Below, in pieces: positions 55,159 through 64,000 of a stretch of DNA of 64,000 nucleotides. The stretch is from Sedimenticola hydrogenitrophicus. GTDB taxonomy: Bacteria > Pseudomonadota > Gammaproteobacteria > Chromatiales > Chromatiaceae. The stretch lies in the NCBI RefSeq assembly GCF_029017505.1, contig NZ_JAQGEI010000006.1, positions 97,478 through 161,477 of the forward strand, written 5' to 3'. The number at the start of each line of letters is the position of its first letter. Position 1 is the first letter of the stretch. A program made the position numbers and the translations under genes. Under the pieces are notes generated by a model that was given only the letters and a program-made list of their open reading frames with translations, did no database searches and had not been told where the DNA came from.

Positions 55159-56541
55159 CTACCCGGCCAGGGTGATCTTCATGAACTCCCGGATCACTGC
55201 CGCATCCGCCGCCAGCACGGCGCAACGGGCCTCCTTCTCCATCAGCCCCTGCAGCGAGACCGGCGGCTCCGCCTCCATCCCGATCGCCTCCTGCACGGCG
55301 GCGCCGAACTTGGCCGGATGGGCGGTGGCCAGGCAGATCGCCCCGGGAATGCCCTTGGCGGCGTGCACGCCGACGGCGGTGTGGGGATCGAGAATGTAGC
55401 CGGTCTCGGTATAGGTCTCGCGGATCTGCTGACGGGTCTCCTCCTCGCTCACGGCGGCGGCCTGGAACAGCGCGTGCACCTCGGCCAGCTTCTCCGCCGG
55501 CACCTCCAGCTTGCCCTCGCTCCCCATCTGCGCCATCAGCTCGCGCACCTTGGCCGGGTCCTGGTCCATCAGGTAGTAGAGATAGCGCTCGAAGTTGGAG
55601 GAGATCTGGATATCCATGGAGGGGCTGATGGTGGGATACACCTCGCCGGTCTCATACACCCCGCTGTGGACGAAGCGGCTGAGGATATCGTTGCGGTTGG
55701 TGGCCAGGATCAGGCGCTCCACCGGCAGGCCCATGCGCAGCGCCACGTAACCGGCGAAGATATCGCCGAAGTTGCCGGTCGGTACCGAGAAGGTCACCTT
55801 GTGCGCCGCATCGCCGCCGCTGACCCGGCCCCAGGCGTAGAAGTAGTAGACCACCTGGGCCAGGATGCGCGCCCAGTTGATCGAGTTGACCGCGCCCAGG
55901 CTGTACGCCTGCTTGAACGGCAGATCGTTGAACAGCTCCTTGACGATACGCTGGCCGTCATCGAAGGTGCCGGTAATGGCGATGTTGTGCACGTTGGCAT
56001 CCAGCACCGTGGTCATCTGGCGCTCCTGGATGGGCGACACCCGCCCCTGCGGATGCAGGATGAAGATATCGATCCGCTCCTGGCCCCGCACCCCGTAGAT
56101 GGCGGCGGAACCGGTATCGCCGGAGGTGGCGCCGAGGATGTTCAGGCGGCCGCCACTGCGCTCCAGCAGCAGCTCGAACAGGTTGCCCAGGAACTGCAGG
56201 GCCACGTCCTTGAAGGCGGCAGTGGGACCGTGGAACAGTTCGAGTATACGCAACTCCCCCAGCTCCACCAGCGGGGTCACCTCGGGATGGGTGAAGCCGG
56301 CATAGGAGCGCTCCACCAGCGCCTCCAGCTCGTCGCGGGAGAGGTCCTCGCCGACAAAGGGGTACATCACCTCCACCGCCAGCGCCTTGAACGGCAGGCC
56401 GGCCCAGCGCTGCAGGGTCGCGGCATCGACCTGGGGGAAGGCGTCCGGCAGCAGCAGGCCACCGTCGGTGGCCAGGCCCATCATCACGGCCTGGGAGAAG
56501 GTGACCGGCTCAATGCCGCCACGGGTACTCACATAACGCAT
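55159..56541 (-). CDS. thrC: Threonine synthase
   Basis: PLP-dependent enzyme converting O-phosphohomoserine to threonine; 460 residues. MRYVSTRGGIEPVTFSQAVM at the start, HGPTAAFKDVALQFLG with the PLP Lys, ATSGDTGSAAIYGVRGQERI, and SVPTGNFGDIFAGYVALRMG are the long-form ThrC hallmarks. GAGGA nine bases before the ATG at 56541; longer reading upstream is unsupported. Usually behind hom; here it stands alone, followed by repeats. Confidence 0.96.
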   Translation of the reverse strand: MRYVSTRGGIEPVTFSQAVMMGLATDGGLLLPDAFPQVDAATLQRWAGLPFKALAVEVMYPFVGEDLSRDELEALVERSYAGFTHPEVTPLVELGELRILELFHGPTAAFKDVALQFLGNLFELLLERSGGRLNILGATSGDTGSAAIYGVRGQERIDIFILHPQGRVSPIQERQMTTVLDANVHNIAITGTFDDGQRIVKELFNDLPFKQAYSLGAVNSINWARILAQVVYYFYAWGRVSGGDAAHKVTFSVPTGNFGDIFAGYVALRMGLPVERLILATNRNDILSRFVHSGVYETGEVYPTISPSMDIQISSNFERYLYYLMDQDPAKVRELMAQMGSEGKLEVPAEKLAEVHALFQAAAVSEEETRQQIRETYTETGYILDPHTAVGVHAAKGIPGAICLATAHPAKFGAAVQEAIGMEAEPPVSLQGLMEKEARCAVLAADAAVIREFMKITLAG

Positions 56542-56594
56542 CGTGGAACGTCCTCGAACTTGAAAATCGTAAAAGTAACTACTCACGAGGTGAT

Positions 56595-56659
56595 TGGTCT
56601 GCCTTGCCGGTCTCACGTGATGGCTTGTCTCCTCGAATCCGGCCAACAAGGCAGGCCAA
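56595..56659. repeat. Inverted repeat in the thrC/regulator spacer
   Basis: TTGGTCTGCCTTG (56594-56606) faces CAAGGCAGGCCAA (56647-56659), one mismatch. It lies in the 340-bp divergent spacer between thrC and the XRE regulator; both promoters must be in this spacer. A small palindrome ATTTGCAAAT lies near 56848 as possible regulator operator. Confidence 0.5.
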
Positions 56660-56881
56660 CCACTTACAGACCGGGTAAGTAGCTACTCGTAAAAAAGTAA
56701 CAGCGCCACAGTATACCAGCCTTGCGCAAAGTTTCGGATTCCATCAGAACTTTAAAAGCGGCTTAATGCGAATCTTCACAGGGCATGTTGCTAAAGCAAT
56801 AGCATTAACATAACATGCTGTTTGTTAGGTATTTTTATGCAAGTATATTTGCAAATAAGCATATTCAGAGAGTCCCCTCGA

Positions 56882-58327
56882 ATGACCAAACTGACCAACC
56901 TGGGTAGCCGGATCAGAAAACTGCGCGACCACAAGGGGCTGACCCAGGCCGGCCTGGCCGAAAAGATGGCCATCTCCGCCAGTTACCTGAACCAGATCGA
57001 GAACGACGCCCGGCCGCTCAACAGGCGCATCCTGACCAAGCTTGAACTGGCCCTGAATATCGACTTCACCGACTGGACCGAGGACGAGGACCGGCGCGCC
57101 AACCAGCTGCGCGAGTCCCTCAACGACCCGCTGTTTCGCGGCACCGACATTCCGACCCACGAGTTGCGCGAGGTGGTCTCCACCTCGCCCCGGCTGGCCG
57201 ACCGCTTCCTGCAGCTGTTCCGTGCCTACCAGCGGCTGCAGGTGGACCACCAGACCCTGGCCGAGTCGATTGCCGGGGAAGAGCGCATCAAGGCGCTGCA
57301 CGGCGCCCAGTTCCCCTACGAAGAGGTGCGCGACTTTTTCTACCGTCGCAACAACCATATCGAATCCCTGGACCAGGCGGCGGAAAAACTGTTTGAACAG
57401 GAAGGCTTCCACATCGACGAGCTGGAGCAGGGGCTGGCGGCCTATCTGCAACAGCAGCACGGCATCCGCGTCCGCCTGAACAGCTTCGAGGAGAAGCGCT
57501 CATTGCAGAAACAGTTCGATGCGCAAGACCGCATCCTCTACCTCACCAAGCCCTCGTCGCCGGCCCGCCGCGCCTTCCACATGGCGCACCAGATCGCCCT
57601 GCTGGCGTTCCATGAGCTGATCGACCGGGAGCTGGAGGATGCCGAACTGGTGAGCAGCCAGGCCCAGGCGATCTGCCGGGTGGGACTGGCCAACTACTTC
57701 GCCGGTGCCCTGCTGATGCCCTACAGCCAGTTCCTCAACAACGCCAAGCGGCTGCGTTACGACATCGGCTGCCTGAGCGGCCTCTACGGCAACAGTTTCG
57801 AGCAGGTGTGCCACCGCCTCAGCACCATGCAGCGCCCCGGCGACAAGGGGGTGCCCTTCTACTTCGTGCGCGTCGACATGGCCGGCAACATCTCCAAGCG
57901 CCAGAGCGCCACCAGCTTCCACTTCGCCCGCCTGGGCGGCGTCTGCCCGCTGTGGAACGTGCACGAAGCGTTCTCCTCCCCCGGCACCATCCTGCGCCAA
58001 CTGGCGCGCATGCCGGACGGCAAGACCTACCTCTGCCTGGCGCGCACGGTGCACGAGAGCGGTACCAGCTACCTGCAGCCGCAGCGCAAGTTCGCCATCG
58101 GCCTCGGCTGCGAGATCAAGCACGCCCACAAACTGATCTACTCCACCGGGCTCGACCTGGAGGACCAGGCGGCGGTGGAGCCGATCGGCGTCAGCTGCCG
58201 GGTGTGCGAGCGGCGCGACTGTCCGCAGCGCGCCTTCCCGCCCCTCTCCCGGCGCATCAGCATCGACGAGAATTCGCGCAGCTCCTTCCCCTACTCGTTC
58301 GAGGGGTCGGATTCAAACGACGGCTGA
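56882..58327 (+). CDS. XRE-family regulator with ImmA/IrrE-like and DUF2083 domains
   Basis: Transcription regulator of 481 residues, short-chain-fatty-acid (RamB/ScfR) type. An N-terminal XRE helix-turn-helix (RIRKLRDHKGLTQAGLAEKM, SASYLNQIENDARPLNRRI) is followed by an ImmA/IrrE-like region where the metalloprotease motif is degenerate (FHMAHQIALLAFHE, no HExxH), and a Cys-rich C-terminal DUF2083 domain (CRVCERRDCPQRAFPP). Such proteins control propionate, acetate or glyoxylate genes in response to acyl-CoA. ATG at 56882 with AGAGAG upstream; longer reading upstream is spurious. Divergent from thrC. Confidence 0.85.
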   Translation: MTKLTNLGSRIRKLRDHKGLTQAGLAEKMAISASYLNQIENDARPLNRRILTKLELALNIDFTDWTEDEDRRANQLRESLNDPLFRGTDIPTHELREVVSTSPRLADRFLQLFRAYQRLQVDHQTLAESIAGEERIKALHGAQFPYEEVRDFFYRRNNHIESLDQAAEKLFEQEGFHIDELEQGLAAYLQQQHGIRVRLNSFEEKRSLQKQFDAQDRILYLTKPSSPARRAFHMAHQIALLAFHELIDRELEDAELVSSQAQAICRVGLANYFAGALLMPYSQFLNNAKRLRYDIGCLSGLYGNSFEQVCHRLSTMQRPGDKGVPFYFVRVDMAGNISKRQSATSFHFARLGGVCPLWNVHEAFSSPGTILRQLARMPDGKTYLCLARTVHESGTSYLQPQRKFAIGLGCEIKHAHKLIYSTGLDLEDQAAVEPIGVSCRVCERRDCPQRAFPPLSRRISIDENSRSSFPYSFEGSDSNDG

Positions 58328-58444
58328 TCGCTCCCGTAGGGTGGTTGCGGAGTCGGTGGGTTACGCGGAGAGTCCGATCAGGCACCGGGCATTCCGTGGT
58401 TTAACAGCGTTTTTTAGGTTGAACGGAACAGTATAGGGCCAACC

Positions 58445-59071
58445 ATGACCACCGACCGCAAGTCCCACTGGGAAAATATCTACCAGAACCGCCCATCAGA
58501 TGAGATGGCCTGGTTCCAGCCCACCCCGGCCCTGTCACTGGACCTGATCCGGCAATGCCACCTCGCCCCGAAGGACTCCATTATCGATGTGGGCGGCGGC
58601 GCCTCGACCCTGGTCGATCACCTGCTCAAGGCCGGCTATCAATCGGTGACCGTGCTGGATATCGCCCCGGCCGCCTTGCAGATGGCGCGGGCACGTCTTG
58701 GCGAGTCGGCCGACCGGGTCCACTGGCTGGCGGCGGACGCCACCGACTTTGCGCTTGGGCACCAGGTGCACCTGTGGCATGACCGGGCGGCGTTCCACTT
58801 CCTCACCCAGGCGGATGACCGGCACGCCTACATCGCCAACCTGCGGAAGACCCTGCTGCCGGGTGGTCACCTGATCATCGCCGCCTTCGCCCCGGGCGGG
58901 CCGAAGCAATGCAGCAATCTGGATATTGTTCAGTACGACGGCCGGAAGATTTCCGTGGAACTGGGGCACGCCTTCGAGCTGCTGCAGACCCGGCAGGAGA
59001 CCCACACCACACCGGCGGGTGTGGAACAGGCATTCAACTATTTCCTGTTCCGCCACACCCCGGCGCTGTGA
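58445..59071 (+). CDS. Class I SAM-dependent methyltransferase
   Basis: 208 residues; SAM-binding SIIDVGGGASTLVDHLLKAG, VLDIAPAAL, LAADATDF and LWHDRAAFHFLTQADDR. The opening MTTDRKSHWENIYQNRPSDE and WFQPTPALSL are typical of a small family of trans-aconitate/thiopurine-like methyltransferases of unknown substrate found in many proteobacteria. Isolated gene followed by the tandem repeat. Confidence 0.85.
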   Translation: MTTDRKSHWENIYQNRPSDEMAWFQPTPALSLDLIRQCHLAPKDSIIDVGGGASTLVDHLLKAGYQSVTVLDIAPAALQMARARLGESADRVHWLAADATDFALGHQVHLWHDRAAFHFLTQADDRHAYIANLRKTLLPGGHLIIAAFAPGGPKQCSNLDIVQYDGRKISVELGHAFELLQTRQETHTTPAGVEQAFNYFLFRHTPAL

Positions 59072-59093
59072 CCTCCTTCCTCACTTCACCGCA

Positions 59094-59626
59094 CCCGTAG
59101 GGGCAACCGCGCGTGGTTGCCCTTTCACGCACCTACACCGAAACAGGGCAGACGGATGGGTGGAGCGCTCCCATGAACTCTCCGCCGGCTCACTCTCCGG
59201 CGCGCAACCCATCGCGCACCTGCATCCGCACCCGAAGATGGATTACGGCGCGCCCGACCGTCACGAACAGCCGTCAACAAGGGTGCCGCGCCTCCACCCA
59301 TCCTACACGCCGCCACCCATTGCCGAACAACCCGTAGGGGCAACCCCCCGTGGTTGCCCTTTCACGCACCTACACCGAAACAGGGCAGACGGATGGGTGG
59401 AGCGCTCCCATGAACTCTCCGCCGGCTCACTCTCCGGCGCGCAACCCATCGCGCACCTGCATCCGCACCCGAAGATGGGTTACGGCGCGCCCAACCGTCA
59501 CGAACAGCCGTCAACAAGGGTGCCGCGCCTCCACCCATCCTACACGCCGCCACCCATTGCCGAACAACCCGTAGGGGCAACCCCCCGTGGTTGCCCTTTC
59601 ACGCACCTACACCGAAACAGGGCAGG
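59094..59626. repeat. 237-bp tandem repeat, about 2.25 copies
   Basis: Units start at 59094, 59331 and 59568 with CCCGTAGGGGCAACC. Units 1 and 2 differ at only a few bases (e.g. GCGCG vs CCCCC near the start, GATGGATTAC vs GATGGGTTAC). Unit 3 stops after about 59 bp and ends in a palindrome, TGCCCCTAC complementing GTAGGGGCA. Period 237 is divisible by 3, which creates spurious open frames on both strands. Confidence 0.93.
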
Positions 59627-59684
59627 CACAGGGGCCTGCCCCTACCGATCAGATTGGCAGATCCGGTATATCACCGCAGAAGGA

Positions 59685-61820
<2,136 letters not shown>

Positions 61821-62081
61821 GGGGATGTTCCGGGAAAAGTTGACGGGAGAGTATACCGGGTTGAACGGCGAAATGCAGGCGGATTCGCCCTTAACCTGAT
61901 GAAATAAAAGGTTAAACCACGAAGGAATGTGCTACCGAAACGACCGGAAGCCCGGCACACTCCAAGACGTGGCCAAAATAACTTGACCAGTACAGGATAA
62001 GCATTCTGCCGGTTCAGAACGGGTCAGTGGACACGAGGGGATTTCTTTCGGGAATTGCATCCACCGACCCGGTAACGGGGT

Positions 62082-62528
62082 CTATCTGAAGTGTTTCTGA
62101 TAGGCTTCCAACTGGCCTTTCAGACGAATTGCATTCTCTCTGGCCGAATTGTAGTTATCGGCCTTTGCCAGTGCATTGATGGTCGGGATGTGGCTGTTGA
62201 GAAAAAGGTGCAGTTGGTCGTGGGCCTCGCCGGTCATGGTGCAGCCCTTGATCAGGGTCTCCATCTGACGCTCCAGCTGCACACCCACCGAGGTCAACCC
62301 TTCAAGTGAGCTGTGGTCGCCAGTGATGAAGGTATCGTGCATCTTTTTTGACATGTTACGGGTGTGTTCATCCATCTCCCACGGCTGGTCATTATTAAGG
62401 CTTAGGCCGCTCAGGCCGGTTTCGACACCTTGGCTGTCATGACCGTGGCTGTGGTCATCGGCGGCAAAGGCGCTGTTGGCCAGCGCGACGGAGATAAGAA
62501 GTAATGCTACCAGTAATCGCTTTTTCAT
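62082..62528 (-). CDS. Periplasmic His-rich hypothetical protein
   Basis: 148 residues with a signal peptide (VALLLISVALANSAFA, cleavage before ADD) and a short His/Asp-rich start of the mature part (DDHSHGHDSQG). The remainder is predicted helical: EHTRNMSKKMHDTFITGDHS, QLERQMETLIKGCTMTGEAH, DQLHLFLNSHIPTINALAKA. A single Cys. Could bind a metal; I recognise no family. It diverges from the ECF sigma gene by 177 bp, so it is a plausible regulon member. Confidence 0.75.
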   Translation of the reverse strand: MKKRLLVALLLISVALANSAFAADDHSHGHDSQGVETGLSGLSLNNDQPWEMDEHTRNMSKKMHDTFITGDHSSLEGLTSVGVQLERQMETLIKGCTMTGEAHDQLHLFLNSHIPTINALAKADNYNSARENAIRLKGQLEAYQKHFR

Positions 62529-62705
62529 TGAGGTGCTCCTGTATTGATCGGTTTGCTAACACTGAACAAGACGAATGCCGAGACCCCGATGTGACAAACA
62601 GTTCATTTTTTTTGACAGGCGCTTCCGGTGCTGCAATTCTGTCTGGCGGGAGGGATGTCACAAAATCGACTGCTGTACCGTTATACCCATTAGGGGGAAT
62701 AGTGA

Positions 62706-63230
62706 ATGACAGATGAGGAGTTAATGAAGGCTTACGTCGAGGGCGATCTCGAGGCGTTCCGGTTACTCTACCAGCGGCACAGGGATCGGGTGTTTGGATA
62801 TCTGGCGGGCAGGCTGAAGAGCCGTCCCGAGGCGGAAGAGGTGTTCCAGGAGGCCTTCATAAAACTACACGCAAACCGGTTCAGCTACCGGGAGGGTACG
62901 CCGTTTATGGCGTGGCTGTTCATTATCGTGAAGAACAGCCTGATCGATCATGTTCGCAAGCAGAATGTCCGGGGGAAGTACCTTGAACTGAACCCTGAAA
63001 TGGTGAGCGGCGTAATTGATGAGTACAGGCCTGCCCGGGAAGTGGGCGAAGCCGTCACCGAGATGTCCCAACTCAGCGGTGAACAGCAGATGATGCTGAG
63101 TATGCGGTTTAACGAGGGACGCTCATTCGCGGAGATTGCAGAGTCAATGGATATATCCCAACCGAATGCAAGAAAGATCGTCAGCCGGGCGATTCAGAAA
63201 CTTCGAAGCTTGATGACGGGCAAGGAGTGA
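62706..63230 (+). CDS. ECF-type RNA polymerase sigma factor
   Basis: 174 residues. Region 2 (LLYQRHRDRVFGYLAGRLKS, AEEVFQEAFIKLHANRFSY, FMAWLFIIVKNSLIDHVRKQ) and region 4 (QQMMLSMRFNEGRSFAEIAE, SMDISQPNARKIVSRAIQKL) are clear. Region 3 is absent, as in ECF factors. AGGGGG about nine bases before the ATG. The following gene, four bases away, encodes a four-TM protein in the usual anti-sigma position. The stress or signal is unknown. Confidence 0.9.
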   Translation: MTDEELMKAYVEGDLEAFRLLYQRHRDRVFGYLAGRLKSRPEAEEVFQEAFIKLHANRFSYREGTPFMAWLFIIVKNSLIDHVRKQNVRGKYLELNPEMVSGVIDEYRPAREVGEAVTEMSQLSGEQQMMLSMRFNEGRSFAEIAESMDISQPNARKIVSRAIQKLRSLMTGKE

Positions 63231-63234
63231 AAAC

Positions 63235-63789
63235 ATGATCGGAGAGCGTCTACCGGATAGAGAAGCACAATCCCTCAAGGAATTTTGTGACTTTGTCGAA
63301 GTGGAGCCGATCAGCCCCCCCATGGCGATCGATTCACGGATCATTGGCCGGGTGCATCATGATCTGGTGCCGTCACCCTGGCGTCTGTACCTCAAATTTG
63401 CCGTAATCGAGGCCGGTGCCGGTCTAGCGACCCTGTTTGTCTGTCCTCAGTTTGGATTTACCTTCAGCGGCCACAATACGTGGCTGCATAGCCTGCATGA
63501 TCAGGCGGGGTTCTTCACCTATTACCTGGTCTGTGGCCTGCTGTTCGTCATGCTCGGGGCGACCCTGAGCGCCCTGCTGCTCGACTATAACGAACTGAAG
63601 ACGATCCGAACCAGCAAGTATCTCTTCTATCTGGTGTTTGGCGTGCTGGCCTGCCTGGCCTTCTTCATCGCAGGCGCCGAGATTCTGCTGGTCAGTACGG
63701 TGCCCTGGATAGTGGGCGCCTACCTGGGGAACCTGATCGGGTTTGGCGTGATTGCGCGCTTCCGCATGCGTCAGCCGATTGCCTACTGA
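63235..63789 (+). CDS. Putative membrane anti-sigma factor
   Basis: 184 residues. About 60 cytoplasmic residues (MIGERLPDREAQSLKEFCDF, VEVEPISPPMAIDSRIIGRV) precede three to four TM helices (about 62-80, 100-122, 135-155, 158-178). No zinc anti-sigma HxxxCxxC motif. The tight link to the ECF sigma gene suggests an anti-sigma role. Alternative: an unrelated membrane protein in the same operon. Confidence 0.6.
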   Translation: MIGERLPDREAQSLKEFCDFVEVEPISPPMAIDSRIIGRVHHDLVPSPWRLYLKFAVIEAGAGLATLFVCPQFGFTFSGHNTWLHSLHDQAGFFTYYLVCGLLFVMLGATLSALLLDYNELKTIRTSKYLFYLVFGVLACLAFFIAGAEILLVSTVPWIVGAYLGNLIGFGVIARFRMRQPIAY

Positions 63790-63850
63790 GGCAATCACGA
63801 ACGCGATTCTTTTTGCTTCTTGTGGGTCAACTACTCCAGAGGAACTTTCC

Positions 63851-63985
63851 ATGTTCGAAGCACGCACCGGTAAGGCACTGTCGTCCGGGTCCTCCGAAGC
63901 TGTCAACCTGTACCAGGAAGCAGTCGATTTAATATCTCAAGTTTCGGAGTTCAAATTCAGCAATAAATATCGCTTAACCTGTTGA
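63851..63985 (+). CDS. Short ORF at window end, possibly truncated gene
   Basis: 44 codons from ATG (AGAGGA seven bases upstream) reading MFEARTGKALSSGSSEAVNL then YQEAVDLISQVSEF, ending in TGA. The start resembles the beginning of TPR-containing proteins, after which it stops. It may be a real micro-ORF or the remnant of a longer gene with a disrupted frame. The sequence after it reaches the window edge. Confidence 0.35.
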   Translation: MFEARTGKALSSGSSEAVNLYQEAVDLISQVSEFKFSNKYRLTC

Positions 63986-64000
63986 TTGCAAAAGCAAGTA

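Noticed and set aside
59094..59640. CRISPR array
   Set aside because: Repeats are direct and adjacent without unique spacers, unit 237 bp; no cas genes. It is a tandem duplication.

Overview
This 64 kb window looks like chromosome of a free-living or symbiotic gammaproteobacterium. The evidence is the gene order pheS-pheT-ihfA-merR behind thrS-infC-rpmI-rplT, high G+C, O-succinylhomoserine sulfhydrylase (metZ), PHB depolymerase and PEP-CTERM/PrsT genes. A sulfur-oxidising Chromatiales/Sedimenticola-like lineage is my best guess, from gene content only.

Layout. 1-4.0 kb: cobalamin uptake (btuB, btuF, start of btuC) under a cobalamin riboswitch, with a fossil btuB tail and REP-like hairpins. 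4.0-6.6 kb: tonB-like gene, pabB, tRNA-Pro. 6.6-14.8 kb: the translation cluster merR, ihfA, pheT, pheS, rplT, rpmI, infC, thrS and tRNA-Val. infC is bracketed by two copies of a small terminal-inverted-repeat element and appears to start at AUC. 15-20 kb: a four-gene HlyD/ABC/FtsX-type export operon and a PAP2 phosphatase. 20-24 kb: a third small element, uvrB, a FimT/GspH pseudopilin, tRNA-Asn and a HigBA toxin-antitoxin pair. 24-35 kb is the most distinctive part: a methyltransferase, two paralogous PEP-CTERM proteins each with a -24/-12 (RpoN-type) promoter candidate, the PrsT TPR lipoprotein, then a two-gene unit made of a FeeM-like acyltransferase fused to a CRP-like module and an E1/ThiF-like adenylating enzyme fused to a nitroreductase. 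35-39 kb: WD40 lipoprotein, DUF2835, CBS protein, methyltransferase, metZ with a structured attenuator-type leader, and msrB. 39-50 kb: phaZ, fused indolepyruvate ferredoxin oxidoreductase, a leucine-type dehydrogenase, N-formylglutamate amidohydrolase-like and YbdK-like enzymes, a one-domain asparaginase, a TauE/YfcA transporter and tRNA-Gly. 50-59 kb: HDOD protein, an unknown protein, arsM-like methyltransferase, Leptospira-type citramalate synthase, thrC, an XRE/short-chain-fatty-acid-type regulator and a small methyltransferase. 59-64 kb: a 237-bp tandem repeat, YgiQ radical SAM protein, a His-rich periplasmic protein diverging from an ECF sigma/membrane anti-sigma-like pair, and a short terminal ORF.

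How genes may work together. btuB/btuF/btuC, with the tonB-like gene behind them, form a B12 import unit. The PEP-CTERM/PrsT genes point to exosortase-sorted surface or matrix proteins; no exosortase is in the window. The acyltransferase and E1-nitroreductase genes look like a small biosynthetic pathway for an acylated, adenylated and reduced product that I cannot name. The best candidates for undescribed biology are that operon, the metZ leader RNA and the small-element family whose ends coincide with stop codons.

All calls come from reading the sequence. Family names are from recall, not database searches.
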